51,286 nt of DNA from a virus: positions 1 through 51,286 of the IMG/VR virus record IMGVR_UViG_3300045919_000132; one strand, given 5' to 3'. Made by a program: the position numbers and the translations under genes. This document shows positions 15,372 to 22,088 of the stretch, piece after piece. Under the pieces are notes generated by a model. It saw nothing but the letters and a program-made list of their open reading frames with translations. It searched no databases and had not been told where the DNA came from. Numbering within the stretch: position 1 is the stretch's first letter; the number at the start of each line of letters is the position of its first letter.

Positions 15372-15619
15372 GATTTGGAGCCTTTCGCGGCGAGCGCGTG
15401 AATCACGATGCCCACCAAACGGGTCAACAAACGGGACGACACAAACGACATGCCGTTGGTTTTGGCTGCACGGTAGATCAGCACCTTGATCAATTCCTCG
15501 GTGCTGAGTTCCATGCATTTCTGGATTTCCAGACGTATGACGGGATGCACCGGCTTGAGAGGGCCTCGAACGCTGCCCAAAGACGGGCCGGAAAACATGG
15601 TTTCGATGATTTTTTTCAT
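15368..15619 (-). CDS. hypothetical protein (83 aa)
   Basis: Start at ATG 15619 (MKKIIETM) with GGAGATG upstream, one base after the previous stop; the longer frame is antisense-like to the upstream gene. Probably helical. Not recognised. Confidence 0.6.
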   Translation of the reverse strand: MKKIIETMFSGPSLGSVRGPLKPVHPVIRLEIQKCMELSTEELIKVLIYRAAKTNGMSFVSSRLLTRLVGIVIHALAAKGSKS

Positions 15620-15620
15620 G

Positions 15621-15908
15621 TCAGTGCATCTCCATGACGACGTTGTTGCAGGAGCAGGAGAACCACGTCCAGTCACCCTTACGGACGCAAATCCACTTGC
15701 GGAGTTTCTTGCTGAACACCTCGACGCGACGGTGTTCCAAGATGAATTCCTGCATCTTGGCGTCGCTGCGAAAGGTGCGCTTGTAGGTACGGTTCGGCGC
15801 AGCGTTGCTGCGGAACTCGACCACATGCGATTCGGCAGTGGCAGGTTGCACCACGGTATTGCCACGCTGATAGTTTGCGTGACGTTCGAGCCAACGTGAA
15901 AGTTGCAT
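15621..15908 (-). CDS. hypothetical protein (95 aa) downstream of structured leader 2
   Basis: Start at ATG 15908 (MQLSRWLER) with GGGGGTAA upstream. Basic, with a C-terminal part containing WICVRKGDW and two closely spaced Cys (CSC). Function unknown. Confidence 0.62.
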   Translation of the reverse strand: MQLSRWLERHANYQRGNTVVQPATAESHVVEFRSNAAPNRTYKRTFRSDAKMQEFILEHRRVEVFSKKLRKWICVRKGDWTWFSCSCNNVVMEMH

Positions 15909-15924
15909 TTTGTTACCCCCGGTA

Positions 15925-15975
15925 CACGGCAAGACGCCGCCGTTAGCCAATTGTATATCGACCCAAAAGGCTAAC
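15925..15975 (-). ncRNA. structured leader element 2
   Basis: Same order as leader 1: the identical 16-nt block (15925-15940), then a stem GTTAGCC/GGCTAAC (15942-15948 with 15969-15975) whose loop holds the TATCGACC core. Stem bases differ from leader 1 but pairing is kept, suggesting selection for structure. It sits 16 nt upstream of the ATG at 15908. Confidence 0.5.
15952..15963 (+). repeat. TGNNTATCGACC motif, copy 8 (non-coding)
   Basis: TGTATATCGACC, in the loop of leader 2. Confidence 0.8.
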
Positions 15976-15983
15976 AGAGTGCC

Positions 15984-16259
15984 CTACCAGTTGGTAGCGA
16001 GAATCCACGCAACAACCATTTGCAACGTGAGGAAAGAAGTTATGGATGAGTGATGACCATTACGAGCAATGGCCCATTCACCGTCGCATTCCCCGAGGTT
16101 GTGCCCGTACAACGTGAAAAAGTGTCGGTCGCACATGGGTTGAGCCATTGCTTCACGCATTTCAGCCATCAATTCGATTGCGTCGGCGGCGCGGAGCAGG
16201 CAGTAGGCACGGGCGGCATCGTGGTTGAACAGATATTTTTCAGCGGAAGGGAACATCAT
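15984..16259 (-). CDS. hypothetical protein (91 aa)
   Basis: Start at ATG 16259 (MMFPSAEK) with TTGGAG upstream. An Ala-rich helical N-terminal half, then His/Cys-containing segments and a hydrophobic C-terminus (LTLQMVVAWILATNW) that could be a TM helix. Function unknown. Confidence 0.6.
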   Translation of the reverse strand: MMFPSAEKYLFNHDAARAYCLLRAADAIELMAEMREAMAQPMCDRHFFTLYGHNLGECDGEWAIARNGHHSSITSFLTLQMVVAWILATNW

Positions 16260-16519
16260 ATACTCCAAGTAATTAACAGGGTTGTTGTACCCGCAATAGG
16301 CAGATACAACATACTGCTAACTAACCTAAGTGTCACCAGAGATTTTTACGGCATACAGAACCTAATCTCTGCCAAAGGCGTTAGAAATACGTGAAGCGTT
16401 TCGTTTTATAGTTAACGTCCGACTCTGTTTAAGGCTTGGCAATCTTCACTGTGCTTAACGGGTTGAGCACTCCAAGCGGGCAGTCGTATAGGGTTCACCG
16501 GACGTGTGGCCCACCGAAC

Positions 16520-16538
16520 TTATAGACAGTATCTATAA
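16520..16538 (-). promoter_or_regulatory. 19-bp dyad element, site 6
   Basis: TTATAGA-CAGTA-TCTATAA, upstream of the 15984-16259 gene; a long leader would separate them. Overlaps the end of the tiny ORF at 16533-16619. Confidence 0.75.
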
Positions 16539-16619
16539 GTTATCGATTTGCCACCACTGTGTGTCGCATGGTTCAGTGGGTTCATTCACCCACCGTGCAG
16601 GGAGATAGTCGGGTTCCAT
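16533..16619 (-). CDS. possible 28-residue Trp/Pro-rich protein
   Basis: ATG 16619 to TAG 16533, with the stop formed inside the dyad at 16520. The product (MEPDYLPARWVNEPTE...) has a protein-like composition rich in Trp, Pro and Glu. No Shine-Dalgarno site, so it is tentative. Confidence 0.35.
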   Translation of the reverse strand: MEPDYLPARWVNEPTEPCDTQWWQIDNL

Positions 16620-16729
16620 AGGCGTTTCACAACGTACCCATGCGCTCCCTAATACCTATACACGTTTTAGCCATGCGCGGCGTACTTCACACAATGCATT
16701 ACTTAATCAAAGGGGAAAAGAACGAGAAC

Positions 16730-16748
16730 TTATAGACAGTATCTATAA
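16730..16748 (-). promoter_or_regulatory. 19-bp dyad element, site 7
   Basis: TTATAGA-CAGTA-TCTATAA with flanks (AACT...AGT) like site 6. No obvious gene follows directly. Confidence 0.75.
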
Positions 16749-16827
16749 GTATGGGTTGGTTAAGATCGGCGATACCCGAACAACACTGGTTGGCGGGCAC
16801 TGCACTACTAGGACTTCCCCATGACAT

Positions 16828-16855
16828 ATTATACCACACCCCTAGAAATAAGCAA
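16828..16855 (-). promoter_or_regulatory. sigma70-type promoter, leftward
   Basis: -35 TTGCTT (16855-16850), 16-bp spacer, extended -10 TGG-TATAAT (16833-16828). Would start transcripts near 16821 toward the tiny ORF at 16619 and the genes below 16260. Confidence 0.55.
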
Positions 16856-16923
16856 GCAAATCCCGGCACCCAATGCGATAGCTAGAAGAGCCTCTCCTAA
16901 TCCGGTGACACCCCACTCTCTAA

Positions 16924-16942
16924 TTATAGATAGTGTCTATAA
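16924..16942 (-). promoter_or_regulatory. 19-bp dyad element, site 8
   Basis: TTATAGA-TAGTG-TCTATAA, about 70 bp upstream of the sigma70-like promoter at 16828-16855. Confidence 0.75.
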
Positions 16943-17012
16943 TTGCCCGTAGTTTAAACACGGTGCCCCACCTACTGGAAACTGTTGTGCCACAACGATC
17001 TCCACACGCAAC

Positions 17013-17024
17013 TGTATATCGACC
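17013..17024 (+). repeat. TGNNTATCGACC motif, copy 9 (non-coding)
   Basis: TGTATATCGACC, between dyads 8 and 9. Confidence 0.8.
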
Positions 17025-17116
17025 TTATCTTATAGCCTAAGCCCGTATGATAACAACGGGTGCATTGCACACCCATAGGCGCAGACAGTGCTGTTTGATT
17101 GTGTGGGTACACATAG

Positions 17117-17135
17117 ATATAGATGGTATCTATAA
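17117..17135 (-). promoter_or_regulatory. 19-bp dyad element, site 9
   Basis: ATATAGA-TGGTA-TCTATAA, one arm mismatch. Lies downstream of the terminator at 17239-17264 in the leftward direction, so it could restart transcription. Confidence 0.7.
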
Positions 17136-17165
17136 GTATCCCGTGCATTTTTGTTTATCGTCCCC

Positions 17166-17177
17166 TGTTTATCGACC
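17166..17177 (+). repeat. TGNNTATCGACC motif, copy 10 (non-coding)
   Basis: TGTTTATCGACC. A near-copy (TGTTTATCGTCC) precedes it at 17152-17163 as a 14-nt tandem repeat, and a 7-bp hairpin follows at 17180-17196. Confidence 0.8.
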
Positions 17178-17238
17178 CATGCACCGGAACGGTGCACTCG
17201 CTCGCGCAGCGGTGCCGGTGGCGCACAAAATCAGGGCG

Positions 17239-17264
17239 AAAAAAAACCGCGCCTTTCGGCGCGG
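17239..17264 (-). terminator. intrinsic terminator, leftward
   Basis: 7-bp stem CCGCGCC/GGCGCGG with a 4-nt loop, followed on the minus strand by eight T. Lies 26 bp after the stop of the 17290-18111 gene. Confidence 0.88.
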
Positions 17265-17289
17265 CTCAAGTGCTACGGTGTGGGGCGCG

Positions 17290-18111
17290 TTACGCTTTCG
17301 CGGTACGCTTGCCTTTCGGCGCGTCAGACTTGATGCCTTTCCGCGCCTTGTGCATTGCGCCTTGTATCACAGTCACGGCTGCGACATGCGCCGCTTCTTT
17401 GCCTTGTTGTTCGCGCCACGCCTGCATTGCGGAGGCGCTTTCCTTCGCATCGACAAGGGTCAGGATCGCAAGCAAGTCAAGCAAACACTGGGGGGCCGCG
17501 CCTTGGATTTTCGGCGCAACCGCCTTGCTCTTGACGGTCTCAACCTTACCCGCTAGTGCCGTGTGCGCCGATGCGGCCCATGCTGCGAGGGTAGGCAATT
17601 TGCGCGGGGCCTGTTCGACGGCATTGGCACGAGCAAAGTACTTTCCCATTTCGTTAATGTAATGCGAAGCGGAGCCGCGCACCTTGAGCAGGTTTTCCCG
17701 AATTTCCGCATCGCGTGCCGTAGGAATTTCACCCTTGGCAAGACGCTTGACTTCTGGAAAGGCTTGCTTGTATGCCTTGAAGTACAAGGCATGTTCCAGA
17801 GTACCCTTTAGGGCCAGATAGTCCGGCGACCAGCCGTTTTCGTCTTTTGACTTGTCAAAGCATGACGGCCCGAACACGTTCGGCGCAACCATGCTCATTT
17901 CAAGCCACTGGCATTCCCGTTCGGCATCGTTACCGAAAAGCTCGAGGAATTTCGTTTCAAAGCCTTTAGCTGTTTTGATGCCCATGATCGCATCGCGTTC
18001 CTGCGCCTCCTTGAGCGCCAACAATTCGGCCTGCGATGCGGCCGGCAGGGTTTTGGAAACAGCCGCGACACTGGCCTTGACTACGGGTTTTGCTGCTTTG
18101 GCGTTAGCCAT
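17290..18111 (-). CDS. hypothetical early protein, Ala/Lys-rich
   Basis: Start at ATG 18111 (MANAKAAK) with AAGGTAAC upstream; the frame to 18144 includes a leader hairpin. 273 residues. Both ends are Lys/Ala-rich and probably disordered or nucleic-acid binding. The middle (about 50-190) is a folded, helical region with ECQWLEMSMVAPNVFGPSCF. G+C-rich compared with its surroundings. Largest protein of the early leftward block next to the control region. Family not recognised; a host-takeover or DNA-binding role is only a guess. Confidence 0.78.
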   Translation of the reverse strand: MANAKAAKPVVKASVAAVSKTLPAASQAELLALKEAQERDAIMGIKTAKGFETKFLELFGNDAERECQWLEMSMVAPNVFGPSCFDKSKDENGWSPDYLALKGTLEHALYFKAYKQAFPEVKRLAKGEIPTARDAEIRENLLKVRGSASHYINEMGKYFARANAVEQAPRKLPTLAAWAASAHTALAGKVETVKSKAVAPKIQGAAPQCLLDLLAILTLVDAKESASAMQAWREQQGKEAAHVAAVTVIQGAMHKARKGIKSDAPKGKRTAKA

Positions 18112-18124
18112 GGTGTTACCTTTC

Positions 18125-18186
18125 GCGCCGATAACGCGGCGCATCGTTGGGACTAAATGCCCCGATATGCCCCTAACGGCATATCG
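18125..18186 (-). promoter_or_regulatory. two hairpins in the leader of the 18111 gene
   Basis: A perfect 9-bp stem CGATATGCC/GGCATATCG (18163-18171 with 18178-18186, 6-nt loop) and a 6-bp GCGCCG/CGGCGC stem (18125-18142). No T-run follows, so not terminators; they may stabilise or regulate the mRNA between the two early genes. Confidence 0.5.
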
Positions 18187-18192
18187 TGGAAT

Positions 18193-18381
18193 TCAGAAAG
18201 GCCAGTTTTTTTCCCGTTCGGCAAGTTTTGCCTTAACCCGTTCGGGGGCCTTGTAATCGTAGGCACTCCAATTCATACGGTGCGCCGCGACATACCGGTA
18301 ACGCACATGGCGCGAATTGAATCCCGCACATTGCACATGCGGGTAGTTCCGAAGCAGATACCAGACATAGAACCTAGTCAT
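18193..18381 (-). CDS. small hypothetical protein (62 aa)
   Basis: Start at ATG 18381 (MTRFYVWYLLRN) with AGGGAG eight bases upstream; a GTG nine bases earlier is less well placed. Aromatic N-terminus and a Lys/Glu-rich C-terminus. First leftward gene after the dyad at 18469. Function unknown. Confidence 0.65.
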   Translation of the reverse strand: MTRFYVWYLLRNYPHVQCAGFNSRHVRYRYVAAHRMNWSAYDYKAPERVKAKLAEREKNWPF

Positions 18382-18468
18382 TTCATACACTCCCTGTTAA
18401 CCATCGAAACCCTAGTCTATACCCTTTCGAGGGAATGTGCAAGTACCCCAGAGGGTCCGATGCGATAA

Positions 18469-18487
18469 ATATAGAGGGTGTCTATAA
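18469..18487 (-). promoter_or_regulatory. 19-bp dyad element, site 10
   Basis: ATATAGA-GGGTG-TCTATAA, one arm mismatch, upstream of the first leftward gene (18381). Confidence 0.7.
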
Positions 18488-18494
18488 GTACCGC

Positions 18495-18515
18495 ATACAG
18501 TGGTTTTCACTGTAT
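18495..18515. promoter_or_regulatory. perfect inverted repeat
   Basis: ATACAGTG-GTTTT-CACTGTAT, 8-bp arms with a 5-bp spacer, eight bases from dyad site 10. Operator-like for a dimeric regulator. Confidence 0.5.
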
Positions 18516-18752
18516 AAACCTCAAGTAAATTCGCAATGCTGTGGTTTTGTACAGTGCCCTAGGAATCGCGTAGGGGCGCACCACGCCACGCGAGGCGGTG
18601 CCGATGCCGTGCTATGTCCGACGCTCTGACTTCGCCCATGGCCCTTCTAGATGCCTTGCCGGGGAATGACATTGGCATAAGTTGCCTCTTTTTTGAGCGT
18701 TGTTCGCAATCCGAACATTCGGCTCTGCGCCCCGCGCACATGCCATTGTCAT

Positions 18753-18771
18753 TTATAGACACCATCTATAG
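18753..18771 (+). promoter_or_regulatory. 19-bp dyad element, site 11, reversed orientation
   Basis: TTATAGA-CACCA-TCTATAG. Its spacer is the reverse complement of the other sites' type (TGGTG), so this copy faces right toward the late arm. Confidence 0.7.
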
Positions 18772-18772
18772 T

Positions 18773-18805
18773 TGTAACGGTTTAAACGGTATAAACGGTT
18801 TAAAT
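18773..18805. repeat. 9-bp iteron array
   Basis: Three full and one partial copies of an AAACGGTWT unit in tandem at a 9-bp period, starting two bases after dyad site 11. Iteron-like, as in plasmid and phage origins. Confidence 0.55.
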
Positions 18806-18818
18806 CCTTACTGGGTTC

Positions 18819-18992
18819 ATGGGTATTGTCGGGGAGGGAGATCGATCGTATCCCATTGAATTGTATGCAATGCAATTGGACGCAATAGAACGGCCTACAA
18901 CGAACGAACGAGGCTTCAAGCTACCTACCCCTCAACCTGTACTACAAATCGATTCTAGATGCCTCCTGATCGATTCTAGAGGCATTATATGA
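18819..18992 (+). CDS. possible 57-residue protein
   Basis: ATG 18819 to TGA 18992 in the control region, downstream of the rightward dyad and iterons. The product (MGIVGEGDRSYPIELYAM...) ends with a repeated IDSR unit from the direct repeat ATCGATTCTAGA. No good ribosome site. Tentative. Confidence 0.35.
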   Translation: MGIVGEGDRSYPIELYAMQLDAIERPTTNERGFKLPTPQPVLQIDSRCLLIDSRGII

Positions 18993-19050
18993 AGGGGGTG
19001 GGGGGGAAAACATGCTGGCTTGATATTTGGGGAGAGAGGCAATGATATAT

Positions 19051-19059
19051 TGCTATAAT
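19051..19059 (+). promoter_or_regulatory. extended -10 promoter, rightward
   Basis: TGC-TATAAT, a perfect extended -10 without an obvious -35. Confidence 0.4.
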
Positions 19060-19138
19060 TTTATGGGGGGATGACGTTTTAATTATAAAGGCGAAGCTCG
19101 GCGATAAAGCCAGCCTCGCGTTGAAGTTCTATGGGGAG

Positions 19139-19236
19139 TATATATAATATAATATATAATAATAAATAAAAAGAATAATATAATATATAAATATAATAAT
19201 ATATAATATAAATACATATATATATTAATATATATT
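19139..19236. other. AT-rich tract
   Basis: About 100 bases made almost only of A and T, with recurring ATATAATA units. Likely a DNA-unwinding element or replication origin core. No coding potential. Confidence 0.55.
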
Positions 19237-19251
19237 AGGGTAACATATAAA

Positions 19252-19280
19252 TCGTCTTAAGTCAATACAATTCGTCTTAA
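19252..19280. repeat. direct repeat TCGTCTTAA, two copies
   Basis: Copies at 19252-19260 and 19272-19280, 20 bp apart (two helical turns), upstream of the 19324 promoter. Possible binding sites for a regulator of the late arm. Confidence 0.4.
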
Positions 19281-19323
19281 ATTAAAAAAATAGGATCTTT
19301 TTTTATAATTATAAAAATATTTC

Positions 19324-19352
19324 TTGACTTTTAAGATATTTTAGTGTATAAT
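19324..19352 (+). promoter_or_regulatory. strong sigma70 promoter for the rightward arm
   Basis: -35 TTGACT, 17-bp spacer, -10 TATAAT. Transcription would start near 19359, about 27 bases before the ATG of the first rightward gene. Confidence 0.8.
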
Positions 19353-19385
19353 GTGCGTTATGTTGTAAAAACTTACAAGGACTCT

Positions 19386-19718
19386 ATGACCAAACTAATT
19401 GCAACCCTCGTCTTACTTATTTCTACTTCGTCTTACGCGCAGTCGTTTAACCAAGCGGGTTGCCAACTTTTTGGTTCGGTCGCTGCTGGCTCCGCCGCAG
19501 AACGCCTCGGTAAGGTTCCCAAAGGCCAGACTTTTAAAGCTCTGGAAGAAATGCTTCCCCGTGATTCTGATCCGGGCAACGCCTATGAGGCGTTTGATTC
19601 TGTATTTAATAAATACAAGTTTAAAAAGACCACTCCTGAAAAAGCATTCGAAATCGAATTCAAACACTGTCTGGAAACAGGTGGTGATATTTCTAAACTC
19701 ACAACTCCTAAAATTTAA
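19386..19718 (+). CDS. secreted/periplasmic hypothetical protein
   Basis: Start at ATG 19386 with AAGGA upstream; an earlier in-frame codon at 19344 precedes the transcription start. 110 residues with an N-terminal signal peptide (MTKLIATLVLLISTSSYAQ), cleavage likely after SYA. The mature part has two Cys that may pair. First gene of the rightward arm, before the terminase genes. Could act at the cell envelope, for example in superinfection exclusion; not shown. Confidence 0.75.
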   Translation: MTKLIATLVLLISTSSYAQSFNQAGCQLFGSVAAGSAAERLGKVPKGQTFKALEEMLPRDSDPGNAYEAFDSVFNKYKFKKTTPEKAFEIEFKHCLETGGDISKLTTPKI

Positions 19719-19720
19719 AC

Positions 19721-20275
19721 ATGTCTAAAACAGTTCGTCGCGCCCAGAGCGCGGAAGGCAAACACTGGTCTGATTCCCAGAAGGTAGATGCTGTCAAAAC
19801 CTTTGTGGTCTTTGGCAACGTCCCTGCGGTCGAGTCTGCTCTTGGTGTTCCCCGCAAGACAGTTCATTATTGGAAAACCCAGCAGTGGTGGAAAGACCTT
19901 GAATCTGAGATTCGTGCTGGTGACGACATTGAGTTGTCGGCCAAATTAAAGAAAGTAATTGACAAAAGCGTTGAGGTTCTTGGTGATCGGCTGGACAAAG
20001 GTGACTTTGTTTATGATCAGAAGTCCGGAGAATTAAAACGCAGGCCCGTGTCTATGCGTGATGCGCATGTGGTGGCAAAAGATTTGATTGACAAAAAAAG
20101 GGTGCTTGATAACAAGCCTACCCAAATTACAGAAACCCGTATTGAGGATCGTTTGGCAATGCTGGCTCAGAAGTTTGAGGACTTTGCTCTTTCGTTTAAA
20201 CGGGATGAAAAAGTTATTGATGGTACTTTAATTTACGAAGAGATAGAGGCGGACCCCAATGCCGTTCATGACTAA
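19721..20275 (+). CDS. terminase small subunit-like DNA-binding protein
   Basis: 184 residues with an N-terminal helix-turn-helix-like segment (about 20-55, including NVPAVESALGVPRKTVHYW) and a helical C-terminal half. Placed just upstream of an HNH gene and the large terminase. Would recognise packaging sites on the phage DNA. Assignment rests on position and the HTH. Confidence 0.7.
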   Translation: MSKTVRRAQSAEGKHWSDSQKVDAVKTFVVFGNVPAVESALGVPRKTVHYWKTQQWWKDLESEIRAGDDIELSAKLKKVIDKSVEVLGDRLDKGDFVYDQKSGELKRRPVSMRDAHVVAKDLIDKKRVLDNKPTQITETRIEDRLAMLAQKFEDFALSFKRDEKVIDGTLIYEEIEADPNAVHD

Positions 20276-20555
20276 TGGAAAACGAGATTATGCAAAAGAA
20301 TACGCATGGATCAAGCGAACTGGTGGCCTTAAAAAGATCGCTGCAAGAGTCCAAGCCCGGCGAAACGTCATTAAAAAAGTCGGAGCTGCTGCCGTCCGAG
20401 GTAAAGATGTGGATCACAAACAAGCTCTTTCTCATGGCGGAACTAACGCAGCGGGTAACCTTCGAATCCTGTCTCGCTCCCGTAATCGGAGCTTCAGCCG
20501 TAATGCTGACGGTTCGATGAAATCAGAAACTTCCAAAAAAGAACGGAAAAAATAA
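20259..20555 (+). CDS. HNH endonuclease-like protein
   Basis: 98 residues, overlapping the previous gene by 17 bases. Contains DVDHKQALSHGGTNAAGNLR (about 50-70) followed by NRSF, matching the D-H...N...N pattern of phage HNH nucleases found beside terminase genes. A basic C-terminus supports DNA binding. Probably works with terminase in genome cleavage for packaging. Confidence 0.75.
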   Translation: MPFMTNGKRDYAKEYAWIKRTGGLKKIAARVQARRNVIKKVGAAAVRGKDVDHKQALSHGGTNAAGNLRILSRSRNRSFSRNADGSMKSETSKKERKK

Positions 20556-22088
20556 ATGCTTAATGCCAACACAATTCACGGTTTTGTCGGGAGTATGTTG
20601 GCTAAGAAGTTTGATGGTGCAACTAAATCTCCCGGCTGTCATATGGAATGGTGGGATATTTGTTGCAGTCCTTCCCGGTATGTTGCCTTAGCTGCCCCAC
20701 GCGGACATGCTAAATCAACGGCGGTGACTCTCTGCTATGGTTTAGCAACGCTTCTCTTTAGAGAACGAAAGTTCATGTTAATGGTGTCTGACACCGAGGC
20801 CCAAGCCTCCATGTTCCTCGGCTCTTTAAAGCAGGAATTGCAGGACAACGATGAGTTGATTGATCTGTTTGGTCTTAAACGAGATGAGAAAGGTTTAGTC
20901 AAGTTTATCAAAGACAGTGAAACAGACATCATTGTTGAATTTGAAGACGGCCACAAGTTTCGAGTAATAGCTAAGGGCGCGGAGCAGAAACTCCGGGGCC
21001 TGAACTGGAATGGAACACGACCCGATTTGATTATCGGTGACGATATTGAGAACGATGAACTTGTTATGAACAAGGATCGTAGGGAGAAAATGCGTCGTTG
21101 GTTCTATTCGGCGCTATTACCCGCACTCTCTCCTCATGGATTAGTTAGAATTGTAGGTACTATCCTACACATGGACTCACTTCTTGAGCGGCTAATGCCT
21201 GAAAATCAACTTCTGACCAAAGATAAGAAGGCTTATCTGGTTGAAGAACCTCTTCGGACCTATACAACACGTCGGTTGCCATGGAAATCCATGCGCTATC
21301 GCGCCCATAGTGCTGATTTTACCAGTATTTTGTGGAAAGAAAGGTTTGATGCTCAATTTTTTAAAGATAAATACCTAGATTACTCTGCTCAGGGATTACC
21401 TGATGCGTATTCACAGGAATATTTGAATATTCCTATTGATGAATCCACAGCTTATTTTAAAAAGACAGATTTTTTAGCATTAAATGATGAAGAACGTAAA
21501 GCCAGGTTAAATTATTACATTACGGTTGACTTGGCTATTTCTGGCAGCGAGCGTGCAGACTATTCTGTATTCCTCGTGGCCGGAATTGATGAAAACAAAC
21601 GCATTCAGGTGCGGAACGTAATACGGGATAGGCTGGATGGCCGTGAGATTGTTGACACAATCCTTGCGCTTCAGACCACCTATGATCCGATTGCGATTGG
21701 AATTGAAGACATGCAGGTTAGCAAATCGATTGGTCCTTTTCTTTATGAAGAGATGATAAATCGAAACGTGTATCCTACCATCGTTAACATGAAGCATATG
21801 GGGCAGGATAAACTAACCCGTGCAAGGTCCATTCAAGCGCGTATGCGCGCAGGAGGTGTTAAATTTGACAAAGATTCAGATTGGTATCAAACCTTTGAAG
21901 ATGAATGTTCCCGGTTTCCACGCGACAAAAATGATGACCAAGTAGACGCTTTTGCGTACCTTGGACTTCTACTAGATAAATTAATTGAAGCTCCCACTGA
22001 CTTAGAGGTAGCTAAAGAAGAATATGAGGACGAACTAAATGACTCCGGACTTTCCTTCTCAGGACGCAATTCCACAACCGGATATTAA
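20556..22088 (+). CDS. terminase large subunit
   Basis: 510 residues. ATPase part: Walker A-like APRGHAKST near 46-55 and Walker B DLIIGDDIEND near 158-167. Nuclease part: an Asp in ITVDLAIS near 322, GIEDMQ near 382-386 and DDQVDAFAYLG near 460-470, a RNase-H-fold set. Powers DNA translocation into the prohead and cuts the concatemer. Overlaps the portal gene by 50 bases. Confidence 0.93.
   Translation: MLNANTIHGFVGSMLAKKFDGATKSPGCHMEWWDICCSPSRYVALAAPRGHAKSTAVTLCYGLATLLFRERKFMLMVSDTEAQASMFLGSLKQELQDNDELIDLFGLKRDEKGLVKFIKDSETDIIVEFEDGHKFRVIAKGAEQKLRGLNWNGTRPDLIIGDDIENDELVMNKDRREKMRRWFYSALLPALSPHGLVRIVGTILHMDSLLERLMPENQLLTKDKKAYLVEEPLRTYTTRRLPWKSMRYRAHSADFTSILWKERFDAQFFKDKYLDYSAQGLPDAYSQEYLNIPIDESTAYFKKTDFLALNDEERKARLNYYITVDLAISGSERADYSVFLVAGIDENKRIQVRNVIRDRLDGREIVDTILALQTTYDPIAIGIEDMQVSKSIGPFLYEEMINRNVYPTIVNMKHMGQDKLTRARSIQARMRAGGVKFDKDSDWYQTFEDECSRFPRDKNDDQVDAFAYLGLLLDKLIEAPTDLEVAKEEYEDELNDSGLSFSGRNSTTGY

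Larger units (their letters stand above)
16260..17238. other. gene-poor control region with four 19-bp dyads
   Basis: About 980 bases with no convincing gene above 30 codons. It holds dyads at 16520, 16730, 16924 and 17117, spaced about 200 bp apart. Other structures: an 8-bp stem 16337-16344/16364-16371, an imperfect palindrome at 16451-16470 (GTGCTTAAC/GTTGAGCAC), a sigma70-like promoter at 16828-16855, two TGNNTATCGACC copies, and a 7-bp GAA-loop hairpin at 17180-17196. Small RNAs or microproteins are possible. Confidence 0.7.
18382..19385. other. central divergent control region
   Basis: About 1 kb between the leftward and rightward arms, with at most one small ORF (18819-18992). Contains a leftward dyad, a perfect inverted repeat, a rightward-facing dyad, a 9-bp iteron array, a G-run, a 12-bp direct repeat, an AT-rich tract and two rightward promoters. 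Best candidate for an origin of replication and early transcription control. Confidence 0.7.

Noticed and set aside
16699-16827. 42-residue leftward ORF running through dyad site 7
   Set aside because: Its ATG touches the -10 of the predicted promoter, so that transcript could not include it, and part of the product is just the translated dyad.
16829-16926. Hydrophobic leftward frame (GLGEALLAIALGAGICLLI)
   Set aside because: No usable start codon precedes the hydrophobic stretch; only non-canonical starts are available and no ribosome site fits.
17047-17662. Rightward ORFs of 169 and 179 residues
   Set aside because: They run antisense to the 17290-18111 gene or over its terminator and dyads, with Arg/Ala-rich shadow composition and no ribosome sites.
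18559-18765. 68-residue leftward ORF in the control region
   Set aside because: Starts inside the rightward-facing dyad, has no ribosome site and an Arg-rich composition typical of noise.
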